Of a stretch of DNA of 64,000 nt, positions 23,720-37,152 are shown in pieces; position 1 is the stretch's first letter, and each line of letters opens with the position of its first letter. The stretch comes from Psilocybe azurescens. Its lineage: Eukaryota > Basidiomycota > Agaricomycetes > Agaricales > Agrocybaceae. The notes below the pieces were generated by a model, which ran no database searches, was not told where the DNA came from, and saw only the letters and a list, made by a program, of their open reading frames with translations. Location of the stretch: positions 248,001 through 312,000 of the forward strand of contig JAJIRX010000492.1 in assembly GCA_023853785.1 (NCBI GenBank). The letters run 5' to 3'. The position numbers and the translations under genes are program-made.

Positions 23720-25462
23720 TGTGAAGATGTAAACCAAGTTGAGAACCCAAGCAAGAATGGCTTGTGCTGAAGGCGTGGAGCTGATTCGAAATTTAGAGCT
23801 CCATTTATTTTTTTTGTCTGCTTTTATCGAGTGCACGTTTCTCGATCTCGATATCAATATATCCGAGTTCCGAGCACACGCTGGAGCTTGGAACAGCCGG
23901 TCATCATAACCAAGTCGAAATAGGATAGAAGACGGGGGTCAAAGTTCGAATTTTGCACAGCGAAAGTGTAGTCGGCCTAGAGAACGATGATAAGATAGTG
24001 CGTTACCATGTAAAATGGTACCAGACTAAGATACGCAAGTAGATCTCTTTGAAAAGAACGTGGAGGGAGCTGCTTACAAGTCGCATCACATCGAAAGCCT
24101 TGTTTCATGTACTCGGCACTGGCGTTCTGAGATGTAAAGAACTGGCTGAAAAATAGTTTTGCCTGAAATATTTGTAAGACCGCTCTTCCTGACTTTCTTT
24201 GTATGCAAACATTTCTGGAAACAAACATTTCTGTCGGTATTTCTGTATCACTGGTTATATTATCGTTGATCCCAGCTTCTGGTTGTCGGGCTCAGTAAAG
24301 GATCACGTAGGAATGGATCTTGATTCAATCATTGAAGTCTAGGTAACTGGGAATTCTGTTGGACTCCGTCTCACTTTGCACGATCAAAAATTCTTCATAA
24401 ATTCTCTTGGAAGTTGCTTGTGAATCGCAATCAGTCGCAATCTCAGTTGAAGTGGAGTTTGAGTTGGCAATGAGTGGGTCAAAGGTGGATTTACTGTTCG
24501 GCATTTGTATGAGTGAAAACTAGATTTGTCACGAGTCACATCATAAGACTTGTCCTTAGGTCTTTAGTCGTAATGTGACACCTGCTTCCGGGTCTGGGTC
24601 TGCCTGGGATCAATCTCGAACTCCACTCTTCGAGTGAGTGATGTGACGCAAACGAGCGTCAATTAGGCTCCAAAATTAGTTATTTGGCGCTCACAAATCG
24701 GGCTATCTCTCCTTGCTATATTGTAATCCAGTTTTCTCAAACGAAGGCAAATTAATTATGGATACTACGTGTACAGATGTTGTACAGATGACAGAGATGA
24801 TGCATCAAAGCCCTTGAGCGGTACTGTTACTTTCCAGGAATGAATACAAATAGACCAGACTCTTCGGAGGCCAATATTTGGGAAAAAATTGCTGTTACAT
24901 GGAATGAGAGAAAAACAAATATTAAATATCCAGAATCCCGATAAACGATTATAAAATAATCTGTTACGTTATGGTAAAGATTATCCACCAGCTGCTGAGC
25001 TCATGGAAAGCCAAACTGCCCACTAAAGGCCATGATATTGAAAGTATTTTCATAGCCACCATTTCCCTATTCCAGGAGAGCTGTCGTGGACACTTTAAAG
25101 ATCTAAGGATATGCTGAAACTAGTAGACAAGTCCAGGCTTGCCAAGCTTGCCAGTGGCCAAGGTCGTTGGGAAAATGTTTGAGGCAACAAGGATAGGCGG
25201 CCTCCCTATCATTACAGGTTCTACCGATACTCTTACGGCCATATAAATTACCCATCTCTTCTCACTGACACGAAACATTTTACAAAGGGTTACAACAGCG
25301 CGTGAATTCTATGGCCCGACATGGAATCGAGCGTGGAAGCCACCAAAGGCTACCTGCCGCACCTTATTCTTACATGAGTCAATTTCTGCAGAATACATGA
25401 ACAGGAAGCCTCCTCACCACGGGAAAAGTCTGGAATATCTAGACACCGACAGTTCACCTATC
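23720..25462. other. Intergenic
   Basis: No supported gene. A minus-strand frame at 23977-24228 was read and not recognised. Moderately AT-rich. Confidence 0.35.
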
Positions 25463-25505
25463 GGAAACTGAAGGAGCATAGGTGACCTATGCTCCTTCAG
25501 TTTCC
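25463..25505. repeat. Perfect 21-bp inverted repeat with 1-nt centre
   Basis: Left arm 25463-25483 begins GGAAACTGAAGG, right arm 25485-25505 ends CCTTCAGTTTCC; all 21 pairs match and only base 25484 is unpaired. It lies in a gene-free region 1.6 kb upstream of the P450 ATG. Such a tight palindrome would extrude or, if transcribed, fold into a hairpin without a loop. No flanking target-site duplication was seen. Confidence 0.9.
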
Positions 25506-27113
25506 TTGATTAGGGCCGCGCTGAAAAGTGTTGGGCTATAAATACACGAAAGGCACAGCGTGAAGCACAGCTCCGCATTGTGATGCCAACCTGAAGCGAA
25601 GGGATAACACATGGGAGCACAGTCTGACCAAAGATGATTAAAGAAGAATAACTTGGGATAGACCAATCATTTCGACCTGTAAGTGATAGGTTTTAATAGT
25701 ATATGCACTTGACGAGGCGTTGGACTTGACAATGCATCCTGATAGTTGCGCTGGTTAAGAAACCTATCATTTCTCAACGGCCGAATTGCAAAGATACCAA
25801 TCGGGTGATCTGTAATGATGTATTCAGGTATGTATTCACAGACAAATCTGTGATTACAAAGCCAGCATTACGGAATATTCGTGGCAAGATCAGATCCAAA
25901 GCAATGATTGCATACTTGTACCAAGATTCTCTAACAAAGACCACGCTTCACATCGGTACGGTGGATATAGGTAAACGAAGGCCCAATGTTTCGCGTGTTG
26001 CCCATTGTGTCGCTCAATCTCGCACTTGTGTGAATACTTATAGCGTACGAGCTAGGCAGCACAATCTACTGCAATTCAAATTTTACGAGAAGTCCCGATG
26101 AACCAGACACTAGCGTGCTCGGGGAATGCTGTAAGTACAAGTATCGTAAAATGTGATGTAGGTGCTAGGGGCGTGCACGCTATGAACACGTGGAATTATG
26201 GCGCTAGGTTATGTCATGTTTTAGAGGCTACAGGGGTGCCTACGAGATCCATTGGCAGCACATATCTCACGGGGACCCCGGCAATAATGCCGGAATTAAT
26301 TCTTGAAGCTTCCTTTTGAAACGCATCTATCTATAGCAATGGCACAAAATGCAGGTCGCCGCCCTATTCATCGCTCACTGAAAGTGGGTCGGAACATAGT
26401 CCAAGTCGAGTCATAAGTCCATCGTTGAATTGTCTTGTTTTCCAACTGAGGCAAATGGATAGGTTGATAGACGTACGATCAATTCGGCCTCTCTTGCTCT
26501 CGTTCAATCTCAGAAATTCTCAGAAAATCGGAAAAATCGAGAGATAATTAAGTCCGGTGACAATTACATGGGAAACTCTGGGAAACTGCGGAGTTGATTG
26601 TAATTTTATTCGGCAAATAGCTTTTGGGCTCTCACGACGGCAATACTTATACTATTTATCACTATGACTCGGCCTCACTGAAAGATCTTGAATCTTCAAA
26701 TCTCACCGTTTCGCCGTTTCGCCGTTTTACATGGCTGGCAGGGAGCATATTGAGTCCGTTTACGGTAATGGACGCGAGAAGTATTCTGCAGCCGTTTAAT
26801 TTATGTGTCTTGTTGTTGGACTGTGTAATGTGAATAGATATGATGCTCGGCGAACTGGTGAACGCTTACGCCTGTTTCAGAACACGATGCTACGAGACCC
26901 ACAAACGGAGTTAATTAACAATCAAATTCCAGGGCACGGCGCATTTAGCCACAGACATTTCCGCATAACGGCGTGGCATCACTGATCGAGAAGAAGTGAA
27001 GGGGATAAAGTTTAAATTTCAATACCCACTTGAATCACATAAATGGCCAGGTATTCATCTTTTATTCACATCCAACTTTCCACTGGTAAAGTCCCTCCAT
27101 CTCTTCTCTCATC
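25506..27113. other. Intergenic, upstream of P450
   Basis: No supported gene. A short run of CGCCGTTT words occurs at about 26705-26730. Presumed promoter of the P450 lies at the right end, with no clear TATA element identified. Confidence 0.35.
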
Positions 27114-29157
27114 ATGTCAGCTGTGGACATTCTCGCCTTTCCGTTCGTAGGCGCCTTCTTGAAGGTAACCACCGCCTTTTTTCAATGATTTACTCGCATC
27201 ATTCTAACGGTTTGTCGTCGTGACAGACTTCGGCCGCTAGTTTATTGCTTTTAGTAGCTTATTTTCTAAGCCCCGTCGTTCTTCGCCGCCTCATAGTCGA
27301 CAAAGAGGGAAATCGTATTCCTCCTGGCCCACCTACGCGCTACGCCTTTCTTAGAAAGTATGCGGAGAGAGCTTTGGACGTTTGGGCTAAGCAATACGGG
27401 GACCTGTTCTCCATTTGGATGGGAAGTCAACTCTTTGTAGTTATCTCGGATCCACAGGTCGCAAAGGACCTTCTAGTCACAAACGGAGCAATCTTCTCTA
27501 GTCGAAAGCGGTATTACATGAAGAATCAGGTTATTCTTCACAATCGTGCTATCACTGCTTCCGTATATGGGAATACTTGGTACGCCTGGGCCCTTGACAT
27601 ATTGATCGTCGTATTTACCAATTCGGGCATTGCAGGAGGCAACATCGCAAGCTTGCCAATCTTGCTCTGAACCCCAAAGCTATGCAAGGATATGCCGGAG
27701 TTATGGACTACGAGGCCCACATGTTGATCAAGTCGCTGTACGAAGAGAGTCAACATGGGAAGCGCCCAATCAACACCTCCCATTTCACTGGAAGATTCGC
27801 GTTGAAGTAAGCTTTTCCGCGTTGTTTTACTGGCACGGACTCTCGTTAACGCGGATTTATATATCAGTAACATGCTTATCATGTCTTTCGGAATCCGCAC
27901 ATCTTCGAACACTGACCCTCTCATCGGCACGGCTCTTGGCCTGGCGATGGAATTCATGGAGCTTACAGGTAATTGACGCTATTACTCGATTTCCTGCAAC
28001 ACGCTAATTGTCTCGATAGGTCCCTGGTCGAATGTCATCGATTTCTTCGAGGTTCTTCAATACCTTCCTTCCAATAAACGCACCCGCGGCAACCGCCTAA
28101 ATGCCACCCTCGTCGATACCTATGGCTCTATGATCGTAGAGTTCAAAGACAAGATGATTAGAGGCGAAGAGGTGCCTGACTGCCTGGTCAAGACTCTTCT
28201 CGAGAATCAAGAATCCGAGAAGCTCGACTGGGAGGATGTATGCATGCTTTCTGGCGTGTTTACTCTTGGTGGTGTTCATTCCGTAAGATTCGTTGTTCAT
28301 GTGTCCAATTGTATAGCTTCTGACCAGCTTTGATTGATTCAGGTCTCTGGAATTATACAATGGTTCATCGCGATGCTTCCCTCCCACCCTGACATCTGTG
28401 CTCGCGCTCAAGAGGAATTGGATAGAGTTGTTGGTCGTGATCGCTGGCCCACTATTGAAGATGAAGCCAACCTCCCCTATGTACGAGCGATCATCAAAGA
28501 GGTACGTATTTCATCCCGTTCAACTTTCTTTTCAGAAACTCATACGCTATGATCTCAGTTGCAACGTGTTCATACGCCGTTTTGGTTTGCTACGCCTCAC
28601 TACACCACAGAGGACTTCTCATATCGCGGGCAGTTTATTCCCAAGGACACGGCGATCGTCATGAACTGTTATACACTGCATCATAACGAAATCCGGTATC
28701 CGGATCCGTGAGTCGCCGTATTTGTGCACAATAGCGTGTGTGTTTCACTAACGCATTTCCCTGAAGTTATACGTTCAATCCCGACAGATATCTAAGTGAC
28801 AAACTCAGCTGCAGCGAATCAGCGAAGCTTCCCAACGTCATGGAGCGTGACCACTGGGCATTTGGAGCTGGGTGAGACTAGAAGTTGCGCTTTTCTGGCT
28901 GAGCAATACATTAATCGCTTCTACCTCGCAGGCGAAGGATTTGTCCTGGTCTTCCTGCTGCGGAGCGTGAGCTGTGGCTCGTATTCTCGCGTCTTCTGTG
29001 GTCATTCAAATTCGAAGCGGTCTCGGATGAACCCATCTCTCTCGAGGAATACGACGGTGTATCTGGTCGCACCCCAAAACCCTTTAGAATCAATCTCATC
29101 CCTCGATTTGAGGGTGTTGGTGATATTCTAGACAGTGCAGAGGATTTGCCTCTGTGA
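27114..29157 (+). CDS. Cytochrome P450 monooxygenase
   Basis: Nine exons: 27114-27164, 27227-27579, 27636-27806, 27868-27968, 28020-28282, 28343-28501, 28559-28707, 28767-28871, 28932-29157; all phases agree, 525 aa. Features in order: N-terminal membrane anchor (about residues 18-35), hinge IPPGPP, C-helix WRQHR (Trp135), I-helix around 309-314, ExxR at 366-369 (ELQR, split by an intron after Glu), FNPDRY, and heme-binding FGAGRRICPG with Cys at about 455. A microsomal, NADPH-reductase-coupled monooxygenase is expected; substrate unknown. Odd: where relatives have an acid-Thr pair (pattern GGxETT) this protein has GGVHSV, losing the residues that usually support oxygen activation. The frame is otherwise intact, so it may be specialised rather than dead. 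No neighbouring biosynthetic genes. Confidence 0.92.
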
Positions 29158-31288
29158 AGATCGGGTGTCGCTTTTGACTAGGTCATTCGGAAATAAGTAT
29201 TTTACTATATCTATTATTGCCATATTGGCTGTCTTTTTACCATCCCCTCATTTGTATATAGAATAAGCATAGGCTGTGCTTAAAGGCCTCTGTTAATGGC
29301 CCCTGTCTTTCGTTCACCCCTCAGTTCCATTTATGGCTATACTCTCCTTATATTTCGCATTCGTATTCGCATTCCGCTTCACATACCTTACTTTTCTAAT
29401 CCTATAAATATCGTTCAGTTTGCTATTAGCTAGTACATAGAAGCTATATTATGTTATCCACTGTAGCCCCTCCCCAGAATAAATTCATTACGGGTTGATC
29501 TCGTTTCTAACACTGTCGGCCAGATATAACTAAGTCATCACAGGGAAACATCTTCATGTGCAATGTTAAAAGCTCCGAAGGTGGTGAGCGGCTACGAAGT
29601 CGGCTAGAGGCGGTCATTGAGCAAGTTTTGAACGTGGAATGTGGGGTAGAATGGTGGAATGGAAGCAGGATATACCACTTCTGACGAACTAAGTCGGATA
29701 CTTTAACTCGCGAAAACAACATACGGTACATTGTATTCATAGTTCAGCCACCTTTTCGGCCGCCGCCGTGCGGTTCAGAGAAGGTGTGAGTACACGAAGA
29801 GCATGCTGTCTGGATTTCCAGAAAATAACTCTTCTGGAACTTCAGACGTGAGATGTCTTGTGCCAAGTCCACTGTGGACATTTGCAGGGATTTTTTTGAA
29901 TTCAATCGAAGCTCAAGTAGTCGATGCGCGTAAGTGCGCACTGATCCGACTCGGGGATTTAGCGTGCGCATGCACTAGCACTTGGGATGATCTCCGATGT
30001 ACAAAGAAAACTCGACTGCAAGTAGCAATGCAGTAACATAAGTAACTGTACCTCGCGCTGGTCTTTCCATTGATCTCTTATTTTATTTAAACCGGAGATT
30101 ATCGACTAGTATCACATCCGATGCATATGCAAACCCGGCCCCATATTCGGCAGTTTCAAAGACCTACACTATACTTGTACCTACATTCCACCGTCTTCGT
30201 ATAGTATCATCGTCACGGATACCCTCGCCATGATCCATCCCCATCGCACTCTTGTCGATTTCTATCTATTTAAATCTTTGAGTTCCGTTCTCAAGATCTT
30301 CATCGTCTGTATGGTGTCATGTAGTACCGGTCTAAGTGGAGTCATTCGGCAGAATCACAAGCGAATGGTGTTTTCCTGGTCCATTAATTAGTAGCACACG
30401 ATGATGGAATGGAGGATTAATCGCACATTACTGCCTTGGGGATGCTGTGATATGCTATGGAGGCTTGTGATGTGATAGTAGCGAGCCGGACCTCCTATAT
30501 TCCTGCCCATGATTTACACACATTGCTTGTCATGGAAACTAAACATTGGTATGCTGTAAGAGAAACTAGGGAGAGTTACATGTTGGTTTGCTTCATTTCA
30601 GCTTTTGTTATGTAAATTAACATAGCGACACGGAACTTGAAGGAGCTTTGACAACGGAGCACCCGGGTCCTGACGGCCAATCTCATTGTAGTACTACTGG
30701 TGTACTAGTATAGTATCCAAACGTACAACTCTATTTAATTGGTTACCTGAACCCAAAACATCATTCTTGGTAGTAATACAGTATGTTTGTGGTATGTATT
30801 TGTATGTAAAATTAAATAATAACGCCCGCAGAACACCGGAAGAAATAGTTGAAGTTGAATTGGAAACGCGAAATGAACCGTTGGGCAAACAGAAGGGAAT
30901 AGTTCATATAATGCTGTATACATTGCGAATATACACCAGGAGGTGGCGTGGAACGCAGAGGTTCGGGGAGGCAAGATGAAATTGGCGTCCAAATCGATAC
31001 CACTACTCCAGTACTGAAGTACATCACCTGCTCGCGACTGTAAAACCAGCGGAAAGAGATCCAAAAATAGATATCTACGTACGGGTACCTGCAAACACCA
31101 GACGCGGTTATACCACAATGGGGACTAGGCACGTAACGAGTCTCACCGATGCCTCTGCCCACACACATAGTGCTCTCTCCATCCCCCCTCACCGCCGGCA
31201 CTGGTACGCGGCGGCGAAGCGTCACCCTCAACCCAGATATCTCCTCCAGAAACGTCCAGTCCCTCTTTTTGCTCTGTAATATTGGAGG
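29158..31288. other. Intergenic
   Basis: 3' flank of the P450 and 3' flank of the F-box relic. Short open frames on both strands were read; none supported. Confidence 0.4.
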
Positions 31289-32774
31289 TCATTCCAAGCT
31301 AACCGAAATACCAAAGTTCGCAATCGGCCTATTGGCCATCCTCCGCGCCCGCAGAAACGCAAGTAGATATCGCGGGAACAGCCCGCGGTTCTCCAGCGGG
31401 CTGCAGAATTTAGATCTGAGAGTGTAAAAGAGCGGTAATACGCAATCCAATGAGGACGAGGGGTTTGTCTTCACTAATAGCTTCTCGAATCCATACTCCA
31501 ACGTGACGAGTGTCGTCACTGAAGTTAAAGAAGAGAGGAGAGCGATCGGTATAGGTTGCTCCTCGTCCTGAAGGTGGACTTCGCTGGGGGAGTAGTCGAA
31601 TGCCGTGATTTAGATAGGGGTACGGGTAGGATGAGAGAGCTCTATGGAGTCCAGCAAGCTGGGGACGGTGTGTCTGGGCAGCCGGAAGCGGGCGTCCACG
31701 CGCTGGACGCGGGGTAGTAATACAGACAGAGTGTCCACGATTATGATCAATCATCTCCAGGAAGAATAATCGCGAGTTGTACCCTAACTTCAGCGTACCG
31801 ACGGACGAGCTGTGGACTGAGAGGAAGTTCTCTACGTAGCGCGAGATTTTTATACTCATGTCGTCCACGTCATTCGGCGAGAGGTTGCGGTAGATGTTAT
31901 TTTGCGTTGACAGTACGAGCGAACATCCCTGCGACGGCGTGGTGTAGCGGAGAAGGAATAGCGATGTTCTGAATGTATTCGAGATAGCCAATTATCGGAG
32001 AAGCGGGAGCGATACTTGCTGCCGTGGACTACAAACAGGCTTCATGAAGCCTGTCCTTAACTCTGCCCATCTCAGCCAATGAATCGATGATCTTCGTCGC
32101 ATTAAACCCACCCGAGAGCAACAACGTCGAAAGCCGCCTCAACCATGTGCCTGCAGAGAAAGGTACTACAGCGGTGTATCAGGAAAAGCAAACTCCCTGA
32201 GGGCAGGTGCATGGTCCGCAAAAGTGGTCCATTATTAAACAACAAAGAAATATGACCAACCCAGCTCTTCAATGCGAGCCTGAACGTCTCGAGTGAGGGA
32301 GAGGGAGCTTGAAGCAGGCTCCACGTGCCGCTGTCGAATTGGTCGTATTGTGCGATCTGCACGGCGAACTTGCGTATCCTTGGCCAGTGCTTGCCTAATA
32401 GATCGCCGAAGAAAAGACGGGAGCTCTAGTCCATACCATCGACGGATCCTGTCATGTATAACGGAGCCTGACCTATCATCTCCATCACTCGGTCTCTCCA
32501 TTGCATATGACACCGTCCCAGCAAGTCAACCTCGACTACCCTCCCCCACATTGTTGTGGACCCGCACACTATCTTTCGCCATTGATGGAAAACATGAGAA
32601 ATTCGCCGTAAGATATTGAGGCCTGAGATTTGGGTTCTCCTGCTCTCCAGTTTGAGAGGATTCGAATATGTCGGTGTTCATCCAGAATATTTGACCCAGT
32701 ACGTCAACATCGAGTCGGTAAATTGGGGAAAGGGATGCATCCAAACCGTCAGTCAGGGAGTCGTGCTCACTCAT
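31289..32774 (-). pseudogene. F-box/LRR protein, pseudogene
   Basis: Begins with ATG 32774 and an F-box-like start (SLSPIYRLDVDVLGQIFWMN). The frame slips near 32607 into RISHVFHQWRKIVCGSTTMW, the second half of the F-box, followed by GRVVEVDLLGRCHMQWRDRV. An in-frame TAG (32426-32428) interrupts, after which the same frame continues WPRIRKFAVQIAQYDQFD and WSLLQAPSPSLETFRLALKS. Further frame changes lead to LSVHSSSVGTLKLGYNSRLF and a typical agaric F-box C-terminus, LLAFLRARRMANRPI. At least three frame changes and one stop. The parent would have been an SCF substrate receptor. Confidence 0.7.
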
Positions 32775-33202
32775 CTATTTGCAAGAATACGAGTACCGAC
32801 CCGATATGAATCCACGATACCTGATTCATGCAGGATTTGCTTACCTTCTTTCAATATTGAGTAAGTCGAAAGGAAGTCAAAACTCGAGGTCACTAGCAAG
32901 TCGCAGCAATGACAAAGATCGCGTCCGGGGTCACGTTGAGTTGCATTTTGCCAACTTTCACAGCACGAGACCTCGTGACCGGCTCAGAAACACGCAAATG
33001 GGCTGAGAAGCAGACTCGAGAATAAAAGTTTTGAAGATGCCAATGTAGTATGTGTGAATATACAAAATGTGCAGACACGAGCGAGATGTCCAAATAGATG
33101 GGTGAAAAAATGTGATCACGAACGAAGGCTATTACCATGAAGATGTAAAGGGGTATATCTAGTCCGCAAATTTTGTCAAAATAATAAAAAACCAATCTCA
33201 AC
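32775..33202. other. Intergenic
   Basis: Between the 5' end of the F-box relic and the 3' end of chitin deacetylase 1. Nothing recognised. Confidence 0.4.
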
Positions 33203-35556
33203 TTAATGTACAACCACTCCCACCCCCACCCACAACCCGACCCCCATCACAATCGACCCCACGATCCACTCCAATCTCAATGCATGCGCATCCGCGGTCT
33301 TCTTGAGCGTGTTGTTGTTCTCAGGTGTACCTGTCGCAGAGGCGGAGACCGTGCTGCGAGCGAGCGTCGGCGATGTAGTTGCATTTGTGCTGTTTTTGAT
33401 AAGGTTCTCTCCTATACCAGCGATATCTGAGGAAGCACATACATCAGCAATCAGTCACAGCTACAAATATCAGAAAAGAAGAAAGACTGACATTGCGCGA
33501 AGTTGGGCATGACAATATCGTTCTCGACATAAGGCTGCGTAATGTTCAAGCCGACAGCTACAGGAACGATGTGCTGTAGTTTCATGTTTTAGTTTGGGTT
33601 GGGGAGAGAGTGGGAGTGAGATTTAAATCCAACGATATCCACAAGACGGAAGAAGAACGGGAAATCTCACATCAAATACTCTCTTAAGCTCCGGATAAAA
33701 CTTCACGGCCTCTGCCATGGTCCAATCGTCCAACTCATGGGCCAGGATCATCGTTCCGACCTGTAAAAGGTTGACGTTGACGAAGATGAACACACACTTC
33801 AATTGCAAGGCAGAATACGCGTACAACAACTCACCTTGTCAAACTTGCCCTTCTTCGCATCCTCCACCATTGTACGATACTCGTTGTCCACCATCTCAGC
33901 GGTAACACCGGGCGTCACACCGTACTGCCAGTCCTGCGAGTCGTACTCCCACAGGACGGTGCGCAGTCCGAGCGCGGCGGCGATGGCGCGAATACGGTCG
34001 TCGACGTCGCCAAAGGGGGGCTAAAGATCAAACGTGACAAAGGAATAGTGGTAATGATGGTCAGGGTCGGTAAGAACAAGCGCTGAGAATGTAAAACAGG
34101 AGGGGGGGAGGGGAGGGAAGAACAGCAAGTCCGAGGAAAAGAAAAGAACGCAAGTACTTACCCTCCAGCACGTAGGCGTCACTCCCGCAGCAATTTTTAC
34201 AGCCTGTAACTATAATCACACTACTATCAGCATATTGTGCACTGGCATCCCTTTAAAATCTATAAAAGGAAACATATGGCGCCTTACACCTGAACCAATC
34301 ATAATAACAATATAATCAGCCAACGATCAGCTACAGTAGCAGTAGAGGATCACTAGCACTATGTAACACTAGAGATAGGACTCACTGTAGTATAACTCTG
34401 CGAACGCATCTTCGCTTGAGAACGCCGTCACTATTACGGTCAACCATTCGTAATTAGCATGAAATACGAGTGGCACGATAGAGAGCGGATGTAATGCTTA
34501 CTATAGTGATGCGACCAGCTATCTGTAGCACATGTTCACGGGTTAGATATATGATAGAAGGATAACAGTCATAGAAGTTTGTCGACACTCACGGATACAG
34601 ATTTCATGTCCTACATATATGATATCGCAGTCAGTCACATCCATTTCACTTCAGTAATAAGCATTGTGGTCGTAATAAAGCGCACCATCTGCTACAGCCC
34701 TACGAGTCTCCATCGGCCAGTCCATGACGTTGCTTCCGATATAGAACATAGCTATCATTATTCATCCAGTCAGCCTCGTAAGCATTCACAGTCCGCGGGA
34801 TGAGATGTAATAAAGATAACTGCTTACTAGCTTTCTGATTCTGTGACGCCAAATAATCATAAAACGCATTGTGCGAGCAATTAGGACCATCATCGAATCC
34901 ATATCCCAGCGTCCGCGGCTATTGATGCTCCAACATCAGATTCTCATGCTTAACAGCAGTTAAATAGAATAGGTGTCCACAGACTTCAGGCATAATAGAC
35001 ACGTCAGAGGGAATACCAGGTGTCTTGGGCGTCGTGCACTTCGTATTCGTCCACCAGCAGTCGGGGTCATCAGCGGGATAGTCCAGGCCAGTCGTGTTGC
35101 CTTGCAAGTCTCCCCTTTGTCACCGCGCATGTTCTGTCACCTGCAAGCCTTATAGCGGGAAGAGGAATCGCACACCTTAGGCGCGATATCAGGGATCTTG
35201 TCCTTGATGCTCGCCCATTTCGCTTGAGCGTTTCCATCCTCCGGGAGGATGCTCGCTTGTCCCCATATAGGCGGGAACGACGCCAGAGCGTCGGCGATGG
35301 GCTTGTACAGATACGGCTCGCACTCCTTGTTTGGATCTATAAAATAAATACACCACCAACACGGAGAGTTCAATACAAGTGGTCAGCCTAGCTTCCGCGG
35401 GTTGTGCTGCATAGAAAGCGGCCTCCAGAGGCAAAGCGTACCTTTGATGGAAGACTCCCCCGGCTCCGTTGAGCGATCGGGTTCCGGTCCACGTTGAGCA
35501 TCGACGACGCCTACGGCCGAAAGCGCCAACACGCCCAGTGTAAAAACGAGCTGCAT
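33203..35556 (-). CDS. Chitin deacetylase 1 (NodB domain, GPI-type tail)
   Basis: Exons: 35556-35442, 35336-35176, 35100-34985, 34918-34828, 34751-34686, 34610-34593, 34522-34502, 34430-34386, 34203-34162, 34020-33835, 33760-33671, 33573-33492, 33426-33203; about 419 aa. Signal peptide MQLVFTLGVLALSAVGVVDA. The NodB motifs are complete: GFDDGP, HSWSHH (split over two small exons), RPPFGDVDDR, EYDSQDW and LAHELDDW. These bind the metal and catalyse N-deacetylation of chitin to chitosan at the cell surface. The C-terminus has a Ser/Thr-rich stretch and a final hydrophobic segment (WIVGSIVMGVGLWVGVGVVV) for GPI anchoring. Two problems remain: exon 2 to 3 is one base short (G-run at the exon 3 start), and the 182-nt gap 34204-34385 does not join in phase, so it probably hides a micro-exon of 2-5 nt. 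Confidence 0.88.
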
Positions 35557-37152
35557 CTTCCGTATCTAATTGTGTGATGAGCGTCTCCTTTATACGCTAC
35601 GCGAGGTGACTGACCATGGTCACCAAAGGTACCGGTGGGTTTGGGCGGGTGTGGGAGGAATATGGGTATATGTAGCTAGAAATTATGTGTATATAAGAGA
35701 AGAAAATAAGGGAAAATAATCAAGCGATAGTGAGGGAAGGGAGAAGTAGAAATATGGATGGACGATGAATGAAAATCGAAAGAAAGGTGAAGAAATGAAA
35801 TGTGGAGGGCAACACGCCAGATTTGTACAGGTGCATCACGATATTTTTAGATTTCCCTGTCGATCGGGCTGAGGCTGACCGTTTTTCGAACAGGCTCCAG
35901 TAGATGCGTTGGCCATGTTATCTGAATCCCTTGCATGTGCATACTTCCAACCCGATGGAGGCACATATATTGGATAGTACGTGGTATTACACATACGCGG
36001 GGAAGTTGTATCTGTGACTCAGAGAGGAAATGTGGAAATCAACGTCGAGTTGGTGCCTGAGAAAACAACGCAGAAGGTACGAAAGCAGATGAAGATGTGT
36101 AAACGAGTGCTGGCAGAAACGGGCACAAGCTCAGATTTTACGCGCAAGACCTGGATTCTACTATATCGCACGTTGATTAGCGGGTGTATCTGCATATTGG
36201 ACACCAGAGCCTCTAGAAATCGATGGTTGAATGTATGCCATAGTGAAGCTCGGAAACATTTTCCAGACAAAAGGCCGTGAATGCTTCATCACGACGCATT
36301 TATAGCATGTCTAGAGATCAATGCTTTCCAAATATCGGGTTCGCGATTAGCCTAGGATTCACGAGCTCTGTTGTTTCCGATTATTGCTGCCAGGTGTCAT
36401 CGAAGCTCGAAAGGATAGGTTACCGATTGCGTTTCCCAATGTGCTTATTCCTAAGCGCTGAGCTTCAGTGCATATGCAGAAGAAATGGAGAACGGGACGA
36501 TGGTCAGAGTTTGAACGAAAGATTGGGGAAGTATACAGCTGGAGACAGGATGTCTAATAGATGATATTGATGCGTTGATGGCTGTTCCGAGATGCCCCGA
36601 GCCGCGCCTGGCAATCAACGCATGCGGCACCAATATTTCAAATTCAATGACCACTTCAGAGTCAGATAGCCGCCCAAACCCACGAACCTGGCAGGTTGTA
36701 TAAAGATTACCTCAACCCGCGCCACCCTGTACCACGACGCTCTTTTTATCCAGAGCGACTCGCAACGCGTTCAAACGGGCTCAGTCCGTAACAATACCAC
36801 CGGCAGCTGGCCCACGTCGAAGAATGGGCTCCACCACCTTTGATGGAGATTTCCATTGGAGGAGACTGAGATGCTGAAAACATGAGAATTGGCAATATAT
36901 CGGGGCACTATGTGGAAAATACGATATACTCTGCCTCCAGTATGGAGAACGCTGAGTTGTGATTTGTCCTTGACCCGAGGGTATTGTCACACAGTAATTC
37001 TAAAAATTTCACGCAATTCAGGCAAGGATACTGTTGATTTTCAATACGCAAAGAGTGATAGTATCAATACACTTCAGTCAATTTAACATTCAGGTGAATA
37101 TGGATAGTACATAAATATTGGGCGATAATACAGCTTCAAGGAGAATTCAGAA
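35557..37152. other. Intergenic between the two chitin deacetylases
   Basis: Promoter side of chitin deacetylase 1 and 3' side of chitin deacetylase 2. A/G-rich for about 150 bases from 35690. Open frames at 35981-36280 and 36277-36564 lack support. Confidence 0.4.

Noticed and set aside
23977..24228. Minus-strand 83-codon frame that briefly resembled a metabolic enzyme
   Set aside because: Resemblance rested on a few residues in two frames and could not be extended.
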